Shown: one piece after another, positions 1-6,839 of the stretch
How the letters are laid out: every line of letters starts with the position of its first letter
How positions within the stretch are numbered: position 1 is the stretch's first letter
Assembly: GCA_018656255.1 (NCBI GenBank)
Contig: JABHYI010000298.1
Span: 1-9,549, forward strand
Length of the DNA stretch: 9,549 bases
Reading direction: 5' to 3'
Source of the DNA: Bacteroidota bacterium
GTDB lineage: Bacteria; Bacteroidota; Bacteroidia; Flavobacteriales; Flavobacteriaceae
Made by a program: the position numbers and the translations under genes
The notes under the pieces: generated by a model
What the model was told of the DNA's origin: nothing
Databases searched by the model: none
What the model saw: only the letters and a program-made list of their open reading frames with translations

Positions 1-215
1 AGGAGAGCTGCCTTTCTTCTTAAAGAAGGCGCTCTACTAATCCAGTTTCCTTCTGGCAGCATCCCAACAATCTCTGAATGAGCGTGCTGAGAGATTTGAC
101 GAATGTGCGTCTTTCTATATTTCTCTGGCATCCAATCCTTGGCCTCTATTTTTTCATCACGTGCAATGCGCGCTTCAAAAATTTCTTCTAAGTTTTTTAT
201 TTGTTCGTTACTCAT
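1..215 (-). CDS. paaA: Phenylacetyl-CoA epoxidase catalytic subunit PaaA, N-terminal part (cut by window edge)
   Basis: This is the first 71 codons of a gene that runs off the left edge. PaaA is the di-iron catalytic subunit of the cytoplasmic phenylacetyl-CoA 1,2-epoxidase (PaaABCDE), which converts phenylacetyl-CoA to its ring epoxide. The translation begins [11 protein letters not shown]. It then contains the segments [20 protein letters not shown] and [12 protein letters not shown] (about residues 39-71), which I recognise as the conserved N-terminal region of PaaA. The di-iron ligands lie further in and are outside the window. The ATG at 213-215 follows the paaE stop by 12 nt, and the leader between them is A-rich (ttaaaaact), so the gene is almost certainly co-transcribed with paaE. 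The family assignment is strong, but the intactness of the rest cannot be judged. Confidence 0.9.
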   Translation of the reverse strand, partial: MSNEQIKNLEEIFEARIARDEKIEAKDWMPEKYRKTHIRQISQHAHSEIVGMLPEGNWISRAPSLRRKAAL

Positions 216-227
216 AGTTTTTAAGAT

Positions 228-1298
228 TTATACATCAAAATCAACTTTTACTTTATCTGTGGTGGGTACTGCCTGACAACTCAAAACAAGGTTTTGTGAC
301 ACTTCCTTATCATTGAGCGCATAATTTATTTTCATCTCTACATTGCCATCTAAAACTCTACATTTACAGGTAGAACACACACCACCTTTACAGGCAAATG
401 GCAAATCTGCTCCTGCTTCTAGGGCAGCATCTAAAATATTATCATAATGTTCTGTCATGGTAAAATGAAACTCTTTACCACCATCTACAATTGTTACTTC
501 TACTCCCTCTAAACTTTGCTGAGACAGCCGTGCAGCACGTTTTTTATCCTCTTCAGTTAGTCCAGAAACAAATAACTCATAGTGAATATTAGCCTCTGGC
601 ATACCAGCATTCATTAGTGCTTTTTGAACCAAAAATATCATCTCCTCTGGGCCGCACAAAAAGGCTTCATCAAGAGCCGGCACATGTACTAATTTACTGA
701 ATATTTCACCTAATTTCTCTTGTGTAAAACGCCCGTTAAAAAGCTCAGCATCTCTGTGCTCTTTGGTTAAGAAATAAAAAATCTCTAACCTCCCAAAATA
801 CTGATTTCTAAGCTGTTCTATTTGTTCCTTAAAGATAATAGATTTTACAGTACGATTCAAATAGAATAATTTAAACCTGGCTTTTGGCTCTTTTGCTAGG
901 TGTGTCTTTATCATAGAGAGTACTGGAGTAATACCACTTCCAGCCACAAAGGCTATGTATGTTTTTTCTTGGGTTGAGATTGGAACACCAAACTTTCCAC
1001 TTGGAGGCATTACCTCTAGGGTATCTCCAGTTTGCAATACATCATTTACATAGCTGGAAAACACTCCTCCCGGAATTTTTTTAACAGCTACCTGCCACTG
1101 GTGATCTACCATACTAGAACAAATACTGTAAGAGCGCCTTGTATCCTGGCCATCAATGATTGCCTTAAGGGTTAGGTGTTGGCCTTGGGTATAATAAAAC
1201 GCTTTAGATAAACTAGCGGGCATTTCAAAGCTAATAACAGAGCAATCTGGGGTTTGCTTGGTTATGTTCTTAATTTTTAATGTATGAAATGAAGCCAT
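228..1298 (-). CDS. paaE: Phenylacetyl-CoA epoxidase reductase subunit PaaE
   Basis: A 356-residue NAD(P)H-dependent reductase that passes electrons through FAD and a [2Fe-2S] centre to the PaaA oxygenase subunit. The domain order is ferredoxin-reductase-like FAD domain, nucleotide-binding domain, then C-terminal plant-type ferredoxin. Visible motifs are RRSYSICS (54-61, FAD binding), PPSGKFGV (98-105), AGSGITP (119-125, nucleotide binding) and CGPEEM (215-220). The ferredoxin part has CKGGVCSTCKC with ligands C303, C308 and C311, plus C341, giving the usual Cx4Cx2Cx29C pattern. The length is typical of PaaE. Position directly before paaA separates it from generic phthalate- or HMP-type reductases, which share this architecture. 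The gene has its own promoter and a palindromic operator in the 62-nt gap after the tetR gene. It comes first in the operon, whereas in the E. coli order paaE follows paaABCD. Confidence 0.92.
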   Translation of the reverse strand: MASFHTLKIKNITKQTPDCSVISFEMPASLSKAFYYTQGQHLTLKAIIDGQDTRRSYSICSSMVDHQWQVAVKKIPGGVFSSYVNDVLQTGDTLEVMPPSGKFGVPISTQEKTYIAFVAGSGITPVLSMIKTHLAKEPKARFKLFYLNRTVKSIIFKEQIEQLRNQYFGRLEIFYFLTKEHRDAELFNGRFTQEKLGEIFSKLVHVPALDEAFLCGPEEMIFLVQKALMNAGMPEANIHYELFVSGLTEEDKKRAARLSQQSLEGVEVTIVDGGKEFHFTMTEHYDNILDAALEAGADLPFACKGGVCSTCKCRVLDGNVEMKINYALNDKEVSQNLVLSCQAVPTTDKVKVDFDV

Positions 1299-1315
1299 AT
1301 AGTTGTATTATTCTA

Positions 1316-1347
1316 CAAAACTAACGATTGTTAGTTAGATTAGCAAA
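1316..1347 (-). promoter_or_regulatory. Bacteroidota-type promoter for paaE-paaA
   Basis: On the minus strand, TTTG (complement of 1344-1347) is followed after 20 nt by TAGTTTTG (complement of 1316-1323). This fits the Flavobacterium/Bacteroides consensus TTG-N17-23-TAnnTTTG with no mismatch in the -7 box. The -7 box ends 17 nt before the paaE ATG, so the 5' leader would be short. It lies between the end of the tetR gene and paaE, so paaE need not rely on tetR transcription. Confidence 0.7.
1319..1336. promoter_or_regulatory. Palindromic operator, probably for the adjacent TetR-type regulator
   Basis: The 18-bp sequence AACTAACGATTGTTAGTT is an inverted repeat: 7-bp arms AACTAAC/GTTAGTT around GATT, or 9-bp half-sites with one mismatch. 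Its length and symmetry suit a TetR-family dimer. It overlaps the predicted -7 box of the paaE promoter, so bound protein would block RNA polymerase. I infer that the neighbouring regulator binds here and that phenylacetyl-CoA, the usual PaaR ligand, releases it. No second copy was seen before the tetR gene itself, so autorepression is not supported. Confidence 0.7.
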
Positions 1348-1360
1348 TATCTCAAAATAA

Positions 1361-1927
1361 TTATACAATACCAGATATTAGTACAGATACCAATTCTTTC
1401 TTTAAAACATTTACCTCTAGTTTTCCTCGTTTCTCATTCCAGAGATAGAGGGTTCTTAGGGTTGAGAGGATTGAAAAAAGGATAACCTCAGGTTCTTTGG
1501 CTTTAATTTGCTTTTCTTGGATTCCTTGTTTTATAATGCTTCTGAAATTTTCTTCGTACTGATCTCGCATGGCAATAAAGTCTAACAAATCTTGGCCATC
1601 GAGATGCATCCAATCGTTATTTAAAGCCGCAATGGCATCTGCATGGTGCACGGTTATATCTATATGTACTTCAATGAGTTTTTTTAGGCGCTGCAAAGCA
1701 GTGCCGTCTTGAGCGGTAATGGTTTGAGTGCTGTTGGTAAATTCTTTAGCAACATGGAGTACCAAGGAGGATAAGATTTCCTGTTTACCTTTAATGTGGT
1801 TGTATAAACTTGCCGCCTTTATATCCATTTGCTGGGCAATGTCTCTCATTGAAACGGCACTGTATCCTTTTTCTTTAAATAGTTTTGCTGCAACAACAAC
1901 TATTTCTTTTTTGCGGGTTAGTTTCAT
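1361..1927 (-). CDS. TetR/AcrR-family transcriptional regulator, probably the phenylacetate repressor PaaR
   Basis: A 188-residue protein with a TetR-type N-terminal DNA-binding domain. The stretch RKKEIVVVAAKLFKEKGY (5-22) is helix 1, and SMRDIAQQMDIKAASLYNHI (26-45) contains the helix-turn-helix, including the typical ASLYNH recognition helix. The rest is helical and would form the ligand-binding and dimer domain, with no catalytic motif. It lies 62 nt before paaE on the same strand, and a TetR-like palindrome in that gap overlaps the paaE promoter. By context it is the PaaR-type repressor that senses phenylacetyl-CoA. The family is certain, but the ligand is inferred from neighbours. I could not identify a convincing promoter in the 88 nt between this gene and the gldN terminator; TATATTTA lies very close to the ATG. 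The symbol is left blank because the C-terminal domain alone is not diagnostic. Confidence 0.85.
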   Translation of the reverse strand: MKLTRKKEIVVVAAKLFKEKGYSAVSMRDIAQQMDIKAASLYNHIKGKQEILSSLVLHVAKEFTNSTQTITAQDGTALQRLKKLIEVHIDITVHHADAIAALNNDWMHLDGQDLLDFIAMRDQYEENFRSIIKQGIQEKQIKAKEPEVILFSILSTLRTLYLWNEKRGKLEVNVLKKELVSVLISGIV

Positions 1928-2015
1928 TACAGTAAATATAATAAAACAATCTTGGCAAAACAGAGAATTATAACCCGTATGAAATTGGCACCTAACACAA
2001 CAAAATATATGGCAT

Positions 2016-2047
2016 AAAAAAAGCCCTACACTTGTAGAGCTTTTTTT
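2016..2047 (-). terminator. Rho-independent terminator of the gldKLMN operon
   Basis: Two arms of 15 nt (2016-2030 and 2033-2047) flank a 2-nt centre. Minus-strand RNA would read A7-GCUCUACA, then AG, then UGUAGGGC-U7. It starts 18 nt past the gldN stop and ends in a run of seven U. In minus-strand RNA the one imperfect pair is a G-U wobble. In plus-strand RNA the same position is an A-C mismatch, so the hairpin is better formed for gldN transcripts. It insulates the gld operon from the tetR gene downstream. Confidence 0.85.
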
Positions 2048-2065
2048 GAAGTATGTACTTTTAAA

Positions 2066-2971
2066 TTAATAGTTCCAAAGATCTATTTCAATATTTCTAA
2101 TTTGTTCTTTTATTCTGTCTGACTCCAAAAGTTGCATAAATGCATTTTCACTTATGTATTCTTTAACAGCTCTATCTCCTTGAACATTTTCTTCTTTGTA
2201 AATGAGACTATTAAATCTTCTTGAGTTTAATAAATGATCAAAAGAAATAGGTCTTGAGGTGTTTTTTCTATTAAAAGCTTTTGCCTCATGCAGTACATTT
2301 CGTGCAGCTGGAAAATAAACCCAAAACAGCTCAACTAAATTATCACCACCACCATCATCTGCAAAAGCTTTTGATCGTGCCTCTGGAGCGACAGGGCAAA
2401 TTCCTAGTACACGATATCTAAGTTCGCCAAGGCGAGAATCTAAATACCATAACCCTCGTATTCTCCACTGCTCTATATCTGCAGCATCAAGAGTGAATTC
2501 TCTAATATACTCATCATCTACAATGCCTTCTGCATTGAATTGGTCAATACCATAATCTGTAGTATCTCTATACACTAAAGAAGCGTCTAAATCTTTTAGG
2601 GTTCTTTTTTGAGTGAAATAAGAGTCTGAATACACATCTTTTATAGTACCGTTTTTCATGTTGGTTACAAGAACATCATATAAAGGACGTCTATCAGAAC
2701 CAATGTTGTTGGTATCTATAGGATAGTATAATGGGAAGTTAACACGCTCATCAAGATCGATAATCTCCCAGGTGGCCTTTGACCAAAGCAAATCACGCTC
2801 GTCAATATAACCATATGGCAATGGCTCATCATTATCGTAGGCGAGTTGATCTAAGGTTTTTACTCCAATATCCTCTGGTGTTGTAGAGTTTAATATATTT
2901 AATTGTGCATTTGCACTAGATATACCTAGAACAACAACAAAAGCAGCTAAAACTATATTCCTAAATTTCAT
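2066..2971 (-). CDS. gldN: Gliding motility / type IX secretion ring protein GldN
   Basis: A 301-residue periplasmic protein and the partner of the lipoprotein GldK. The related PorK and PorN of Porphyromonas gingivalis form the large ring under the outer membrane that is needed for type IX secretion. I chose the ATG at 2969-2971, although the frame is open to an ATG at 3014-3016. From 2971 the protein starts with a clean Sec signal peptide, MKFRNIVLAAFVVVLGISSA followed by NA|Q, with likely cleavage after residue 22. The upstream ATG would place 15 residues before the signal peptide, and it lies inside the stem of the intergenic hairpin. Family-typical segments are WYLDSRLGELRYRVLGICP (175-193) and LFWVYFPAARNVLHEA (215-230). 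It is the last gene of the operon, 82 nt after gldM, and is followed by a terminator. Confidence 0.93.
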   Translation of the reverse strand: MKFRNIVLAAFVVVLGISSANAQLNILNSTTPEDIGVKTLDQLAYDNDEPLPYGYIDERDLLWSKATWEIIDLDERVNFPLYYPIDTNNIGSDRRPLYDVLVTNMKNGTIKDVYSDSYFTQKRTLKDLDASLVYRDTTDYGIDQFNAEGIVDDEYIREFTLDAADIEQWRIRGLWYLDSRLGELRYRVLGICPVAPEARSKAFADDGGGDNLVELFWVYFPAARNVLHEAKAFNRKNTSRPISFDHLLNSRRFNSLIYKEENVQGDRAVKEYISENAFMQLLESDRIKEQIRNIEIDLWNY

Positions 2972-2997
2972 TTGTTCTTTTATTAAAAAAGTAATCG

Positions 2998-3047
2998 TAA
3001 TAATCACCCTTGACATTAAAAATAACGCATGTAAAGCGTGATTATTA
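2998..3047 (-). promoter_or_regulatory. Long RNA hairpin in the gldM-gldN intergenic region
   Basis: Arms of 19 nt at 3029-3047 and 2998-3016 pair at 17 of 19 positions around a 12-nt loop. The outer ten pairs (TAATAATCAC/GTGATTATTA) are perfect. In minus-strand RNA the stem is followed after 7 nt by six U residues (complement of 2985-2990) and then by the gldN leader. The U run is offset from the stem, so this is not a standard terminator. A partial attenuator, or an RNA-processing or stability element that sets the GldM to GldN ratio, fits better. The structure is read directly from the sequence, and the role is inferred. Confidence 0.6.
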
Positions 3048-3053
3048 TATTTC

Positions 3054-4613
3054 TTAGTTTGTTAACTCAATACAAATTGGAGAAATCTTCTTCAATTTGT
3101 AACCGCTGTTTCCAGCTATGTTTGCAGTGATGTCAAAAATTTGAAGTGTCTCACCACGCTTTGCTCTTTTAAGAGCTCCAGAGGCTTGACTATTTAATTT
3201 TCTGCCATTTACCTTGATTGTTGGTTGACCACTTACTTTGAAACTAAATCCAGTTACATTTAACTTAAGATCAAAATCAAAATCCTGTAATGCTGCACCA
3301 ACACTTGACTTCTCAAGTCCTTGACGTTGCATTCTAACACAACCTCCATCTCCATCTTCACCACGAATGGTTCCTGTTGGGCGTGGAATATCCTTAATAC
3401 GGAAAGTTGCACTATCTCTTACCGGATCTCCGTCAGGAAGGGTACCAGATACATTAATAGTTACTTCTCTACCCGTTCCAGGGTTCATCATATATGAACT
3501 TCCTTTCACTTTACTTAACCCTGAAGCGTTAGCTCTAATCTTGTTATCTTGAATACCCGCAAATGTAATAGTCATTGGGTTAGACACCCCACGATACACC
3601 ACATTCATCTTATCTGCAGCAATAGTAGCATTATTTGGTTTATTAATGGTTGTAAACTTTTTGTCTACAAGTACCTCAACCTCATTACCATCTTGCATGT
3701 AAACAAGTTTTCCAGTAATTTTATGATCACCAACTGAACCAGTTCCTACTTTAAGCACTACTTTACCACCGTCATACTCAAATTGGTTGTCCTTGACTTC
3801 TTTTCCATCCACCAATAACTCAACTCTTGCAGGTCTTGTAGAAGCATCTACTCGACCCAGTGATAACATACCATCAAAGGTAGAACCTGTATAATAGGCT
3901 CCCTTAGAGGTTGTCATAACAGTTTCATAGTTATCAAGCTTTGCAAGTTGCTTCAGGTTTCCTGAAAGAAGTGTAGATAACAATTCATTTTCTACAGACT
4001 TGATATCGTTTTGGATTTGCGTCATTTTAGTTAATGAAGAAACCATAGGAAAAGCAACATAATTGTAGCTTATGTAGTCCTTAACCACTCCTTCACCATC
4101 TGTAATGTCTGCAGAGCTGAAATCATTATTAAGTTGATTTGTTAAGGTTGGATTAGAATCTCCAAGTAATGCTACCATACCATTTCTGTAGGTATCCATT
4201 TGATTTAAAAACTCTTGACCAGCTTCTGTCATGGTACCACCTTCATAATAAAGTGCATCTAGATAACCAGAGGTATCCATGGTTTCATAGTCTGTATTAT
4301 CTTCAACCTCAGACAATAGCATTTCTTTTTGGAGTGCTATATAATCATTGTAGGTTTTTGATAATTGATCTGCAGCATTAGCAGTTGCTGCAGCTGCCTT
4401 AAACTCATCGTTCTCATCTGCCTTTTTTGAAATCTCGGCCAATGCTAAAGAGTTTTTAGACGCATAACTTGTATTTGCACGATCTAATTTTTCATTAATT
4501 GATCCAAATGCAGATAATACTTCCTTCGACATATTTAATGCCAACATCGCGATGAAAACCAAGTACATAAGGTTAATCATCTTCTGTCTAGGGGTTTGTT
4601 TTCCTCCTGCCAT
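3054..4613 (-). CDS. gldM: Gliding motility / type IX secretion motor protein GldM
   Basis: A 519-residue inner-membrane protein. With GldL it forms the proton-driven motor of gliding and type IX secretion, and its long periplasmic part reaches up to the GldK/GldN ring. The start MAGGKQTPRQKMINLMYLVF is the characteristic GldM N-terminus, with one transmembrane helix at about residues 13-30. R9, the N-terminal arginine important in Flavobacterium johnsoniae GldM, is present. Residues of about 35-220 look helical (GldM domain 1), followed by beta-rich domains. The C-terminal domain is the conserved FDFDLKLNVTGFSFKVSGQP region, ending in ICIELTN. The length is close to that of known GldM proteins. 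Spacing is 38 nt after gldL, with an AT-rich leader. Hairpin-separated gldN follows. No truncation or frameshift was seen. Confidence 0.95.
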   Translation of the reverse strand: MAGGKQTPRQKMINLMYLVFIAMLALNMSKEVLSAFGSINEKLDRANTSYASKNSLALAEISKKADENDEFKAAAATANAADQLSKTYNDYIALQKEMLLSEVEDNTDYETMDTSGYLDALYYEGGTMTEAGQEFLNQMDTYRNGMVALLGDSNPTLTNQLNNDFSSADITDGEGVVKDYISYNYVAFPMVSSLTKMTQIQNDIKSVENELLSTLLSGNLKQLAKLDNYETVMTTSKGAYYTGSTFDGMLSLGRVDASTRPARVELLVDGKEVKDNQFEYDGGKVVLKVGTGSVGDHKITGKLVYMQDGNEVEVLVDKKFTTINKPNNATIAADKMNVVYRGVSNPMTITFAGIQDNKIRANASGLSKVKGSSYMMNPGTGREVTINVSGTLPDGDPVRDSATFRIKDIPRPTGTIRGEDGDGGCVRMQRQGLEKSSVGAALQDFDFDLKLNVTGFSFKVSGQPTIKVNGRKLNSQASGALKRAKRGETLQIFDITANIAGNSGYKLKKISPICIELTN

Positions 4614-4651
4614 AATTTTATTTTAAATATTTTTATTTATTGAAATTATGA

Positions 4652-5290
4652 TTAGTTTCTGCTCATTGCTGATAACATACCACCGTATACTCCGTTTAAT
4701 GAAGAAAGACTTGTTGTTAAGTGCTCCATTTGTGCTTTTAATTGCTCTGCATTTTCTGCAACACGCTCATTCACCTCAGTTTGACGTGATGTAGACTCTA
4801 CCTGTACTTTATACAAACTATTTAATGATTCCATTTGAGCCGCAGCCATTGCCATTTCTTCGCTGTACTTTTTAGTAGAGTTCATAGCATCGGCAGTTGG
4901 TGTCATTCCTTTTGCTGCACCTTCTAAAGAAGAAATGCTTGTAGAAAGACTCGTGATTAACTCACCATCTATGCGGGCATCTTTTAACATCTGGTCTAAT
5001 TTTTTTGATAAAAGACCTTCTGGAGACTCTCCCTTTCCACCAGAGGCTGCTCCTCCAGCTAATTCTGGGTATACTAAAGACCAGTCTAGATCATCATCTA
5101 TTGGTTCGAAAGCAGAAATGGCAAAAATAAGTGCCTCGGTCACAAGACCTACTGTTAATAATGTATTTCCATCAAATGGAAAACCAAAGTCCCAGTGAAG
5201 AATTTTAAATAATGCACCAATAATTACAATCGATGCTCCAAGGCCATAGGCCATGTTAAATAATTTTTTTGTAGACTTTGACTGTGCCAT
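4652..5290 (-). CDS. gldL: Gliding motility / type IX secretion proton-channel protein GldL
   Basis: A 212-residue cytoplasmic-membrane protein. A GldL pentamer surrounds the GldM dimer and couples proton flow to motor rotation. It has two transmembrane helices, about residues 13-32 (NMAYGLGASIVIIGALFKIL) and 43-61, joined by a short loop. E52 in the second helix matches the essential E49 of F. johnsoniae GldL, and K29 and H32 match its K27 and H30. The conserved FEPIDDDLDWSLVYPEL follows (61-77). The remainder, about 95-212, is a helical cytoplasmic domain rich in Ser, Met and Glu. The ATG at 5288-5290 lies just after a run of nine A on the coding strand, a plausible A-rich translation start for this phylum. 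It is 59 nt from gldK and 38 nt from gldM. Confidence 0.95.
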   Translation of the reverse strand: MAQSKSTKKLFNMAYGLGASIVIIGALFKILHWDFGFPFDGNTLLTVGLVTEALIFAISAFEPIDDDLDWSLVYPELAGGAASGGKGESPEGLLSKKLDQMLKDARIDGELITSLSTSISSLEGAAKGMTPTADAMNSTKKYSEEMAMAAAQMESLNSLYKVQVESTSRQTEVNERVAENAEQLKAQMEHLTTSLSSLNGVYGGMLSAMSRN

Positions 5291-5304
5291 AATAATTTTT
5301 TTTT

Positions 5305-5339
5305 AGTTTAAGTTTAAGTAGTTGAGTTTAAGTTTAAGT
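5305..5339. repeat. Short tandem repeat in the gldK-gldL gap
   Basis: The 15-nt unit AGTTTAAGTTTAAGT occurs at 5305-5319 and again at 5325-5339, separated by AGTTG. Each unit itself contains stacked TTTAAG hexamers. It fills most of the 59-nt gap between the gldK stop and the gldL start. No hairpin is evident. It may be a slippage-prone spacer with no function. Confidence 0.75.
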
Positions 5340-5349
5340 TTTTAACGTT

Positions 5350-6729
5350 TTATCTCGCGTCACCGAAGTTTTGATTTAAAGTAATATCTGTACCCATGTA
5401 ATCTTGTACGGTTCTAAAACCAATGTAGCTTCTTGCAGAATCTGCATATTCATAGTTTCTAGAACTAACCTCTAAAAAGTAAGCAACATCTTTCCATGAG
5501 CCGCCACGAGTTACTTTGCGTTGGTTTGTTGGGTCATTTACAAGAGGGTTCATTGTTGAATTATAATCATAAGAAGCAGCCTCATAAGAACTATCTACCC
5601 ACTCGGCTACATTACCTGCCATATTAAACAAGTTATAATCATTCGGCTCATATGAATTGGCCTCTACGGTGTACAAAGCTTGATCTGCGGCATAGTCTCC
5701 ACGAAGGGGTTTAAAGTTTGCTAAAAAGCAACCTCTGTCATTTTTCGTGTAAGGTCCTCCCCAAGGAAAATCTCCTCCTTGAATACCACCACGAGCAGCA
5801 TACTCCCATTCTGCTTCACTAGGAAGACGGAATGAATTTACGAACTCACGATCTCTTTTTTTCTGATTTGAATTTTTATACAAGGTTCTCCAAGCTGCAA
5901 ATGCTTTGGCTTGTTTCCAAGTTACCCCAACAACCGGGTAGTCCCCATAGGCCTGGTGCCAGAAGTAATCATTGTGCATCGGCTCGTTGTAGGAGTAGTT
6001 GAAATCTCTAATCCAAACAGTTGTGTCTGGATATATGTTAAGACTTTCTTTTTTGATAAAATCTTTTCTTTGTTTTGACTTGTCTTGTGCAGCCTCTCCA
6101 ATATCCATGTAAGAATACTGGAAATTAAGTTTAGAAACATCTAGTGTACGCTGCCCGTTGTAAGATTCTTCCATTGGCAGGTACATACTATCCATTACCT
6201 CTACGTAATACTCATCAGGATACTCTGCGGTGTCCCAAATTAAATCTATGTTATTATTGATTTTTCTTCCCTCATAAAAATCATCTCCCATTCCATAGTA
6301 GTTATCTTCCATGTATTGGTCATAAGGTGTTTTCTCTTCATCTTCGTTGTCAAGAAATGCAAAATCTCCAATACCGGCTTCTCCATCTCCGGGAGTTTCT
6401 CCTAATTCATCTGCTAGAATAGCCAATTTTAAACGCACTGTTGAATCTCTAACCCACTCTACAAATTGACGGTATTCTGAATTGGTAATTTCTGTCTCGT
6501 CCATATAAAAGGAGCGAACAGTAACCGTTTTTGTAGGAGCGTCATTGACGGCTACAAAATCATCTCCAGATTTACCCATAACAAAGGCGCCACCTGGTAT
6601 AAGAGTCATTCCATAGGGTTTCTCTGGGAGCCATTTTTTACCTTTTACTCCAACAAGTTCCCCTCTGTCTCCAGAGTTACAACTGGACATTAAGGCAACA
6701 ATCGCAGCCAATGCAATAAACTTTTTCAT
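5350..6729 (-). CDS. gldK: Gliding motility / type IX secretion lipoprotein GldK
   Basis: A 459-residue outer-membrane lipoprotein that forms a periplasmic ring with GldN. I chose the ATG at 6727-6729. It gives the lipoprotein signal MKKFIALAAIVALMSSC, with acylated cysteine C17, while the frame continues upstream to 6795 only as 22 non-signal residues that overlap the predicted promoter. The body is a formylglycine-generating-enzyme (sulfatase-modifying factor) fold. Visible blocks are TLIPGGAFVMG (42-52), YMDETEITNSEYRQFV (75-90), YPVVGVTWKQAKAFAAWR (264-281), FRLPSEAEWEYAARGG (300-315), FNMAGNVAEWVDSSY (368-382), RGGSW (408-412) and YIGFRTV (435-441). A long acidic Tyr/Asp/Glu-rich insertion (about 100-255) splits the fold, as in other GldK/PorK proteins. 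The catalytic cysteine pair of true FGE is absent: the only other cysteine is C334, so the role is structural. It is the first gene of the operon. Confidence 0.94.
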   Translation of the reverse strand: MKKFIALAAIVALMSSCNSGDRGELVGVKGKKWLPEKPYGMTLIPGGAFVMGKSGDDFVAVNDAPTKTVTVRSFYMDETEITNSEYRQFVEWVRDSTVRLKLAILADELGETPGDGEAGIGDFAFLDNEDEEKTPYDQYMEDNYYGMGDDFYEGRKINNNIDLIWDTAEYPDEYYVEVMDSMYLPMEESYNGQRTLDVSKLNFQYSYMDIGEAAQDKSKQRKDFIKKESLNIYPDTTVWIRDFNYSYNEPMHNDYFWHQAYGDYPVVGVTWKQAKAFAAWRTLYKNSNQKKRDREFVNSFRLPSEAEWEYAARGGIQGGDFPWGGPYTKNDRGCFLANFKPLRGDYAADQALYTVEANSYEPNDYNLFNMAGNVAEWVDSSYEAASYDYNSTMNPLVNDPTNQRKVTRGGSWKDVAYFLEVSSRNYEYADSARSYIGFRTVQDYMGTDITLNQNFGDAR

Positions 6730-6761
6730 AGGTACTGGGTTAAATTCTAGTTTCAAGTGTG

Positions 6762-6792
6762 TAAACCTATCGATATATTTTAAAAAAAACAA
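6762..6792 (-). promoter_or_regulatory. Candidate promoter of the gldKLMN operon
   Basis: On the minus strand, TTG (complement of 6790-6792) is followed after 20 nt by TAGGTTTA (complement of 6762-6769). This matches TTG-N17-23-TAnnTTTG except for the last base of the -7 box. It lies in the 110-nt gap between the upstream gene and gldK, 32 nt before the ATG chosen for gldK. A second TTTG (complement of 6793-6796) gives a spacing of 23. The region is AT-rich, so a chance match is possible. Confidence 0.45.
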
Positions 6793-6839
6793 CAAATTTC
6801 TTAAAAAACACTTGTTAAAAATTATTCAATTTTAATTGG

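Noticed and set aside
1936..1986. TATAAT-like box upstream of the tetR gene
   Set aside because: No matching -35 element at a suitable distance, and this phylum uses TAnnTTTG rather than TATAAT promoters.
2972..3016. N-terminal extension of gldN to an ATG at 3016
   Set aside because: It would place 15 residues before a clean Sec signal peptide, and that ATG is buried in the intergenic hairpin stem.
1728..5198. Plus-strand open frames of 60-87 codons (1728-1973, 3367-3552, 3549-3737, 4169-4381, 4935-5198)
   Set aside because: All lie opposite or mostly opposite well-identified genes, have no recognisable domains, and are shadows of the coding strand.
1..6729. A functional link between the paa locus and the gliding genes
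   Set aside because: A terminator separates them, the regulation signals differ, and nothing in the proteins suggests a shared process.
6730..6795. N-terminal extension of gldK to an ATG at 6795
   Set aside because: It would put 22 residues before a clear lipoprotein signal peptide and would overlap the predicted promoter.
6827..6838. Small palindrome CAATTTTAATTG as a terminator after the ureohydrolase-fold gene
   Set aside because: The stem has only five A/T-dominated pairs with almost no loop and no adjacent long U run, so it is too weak to call.
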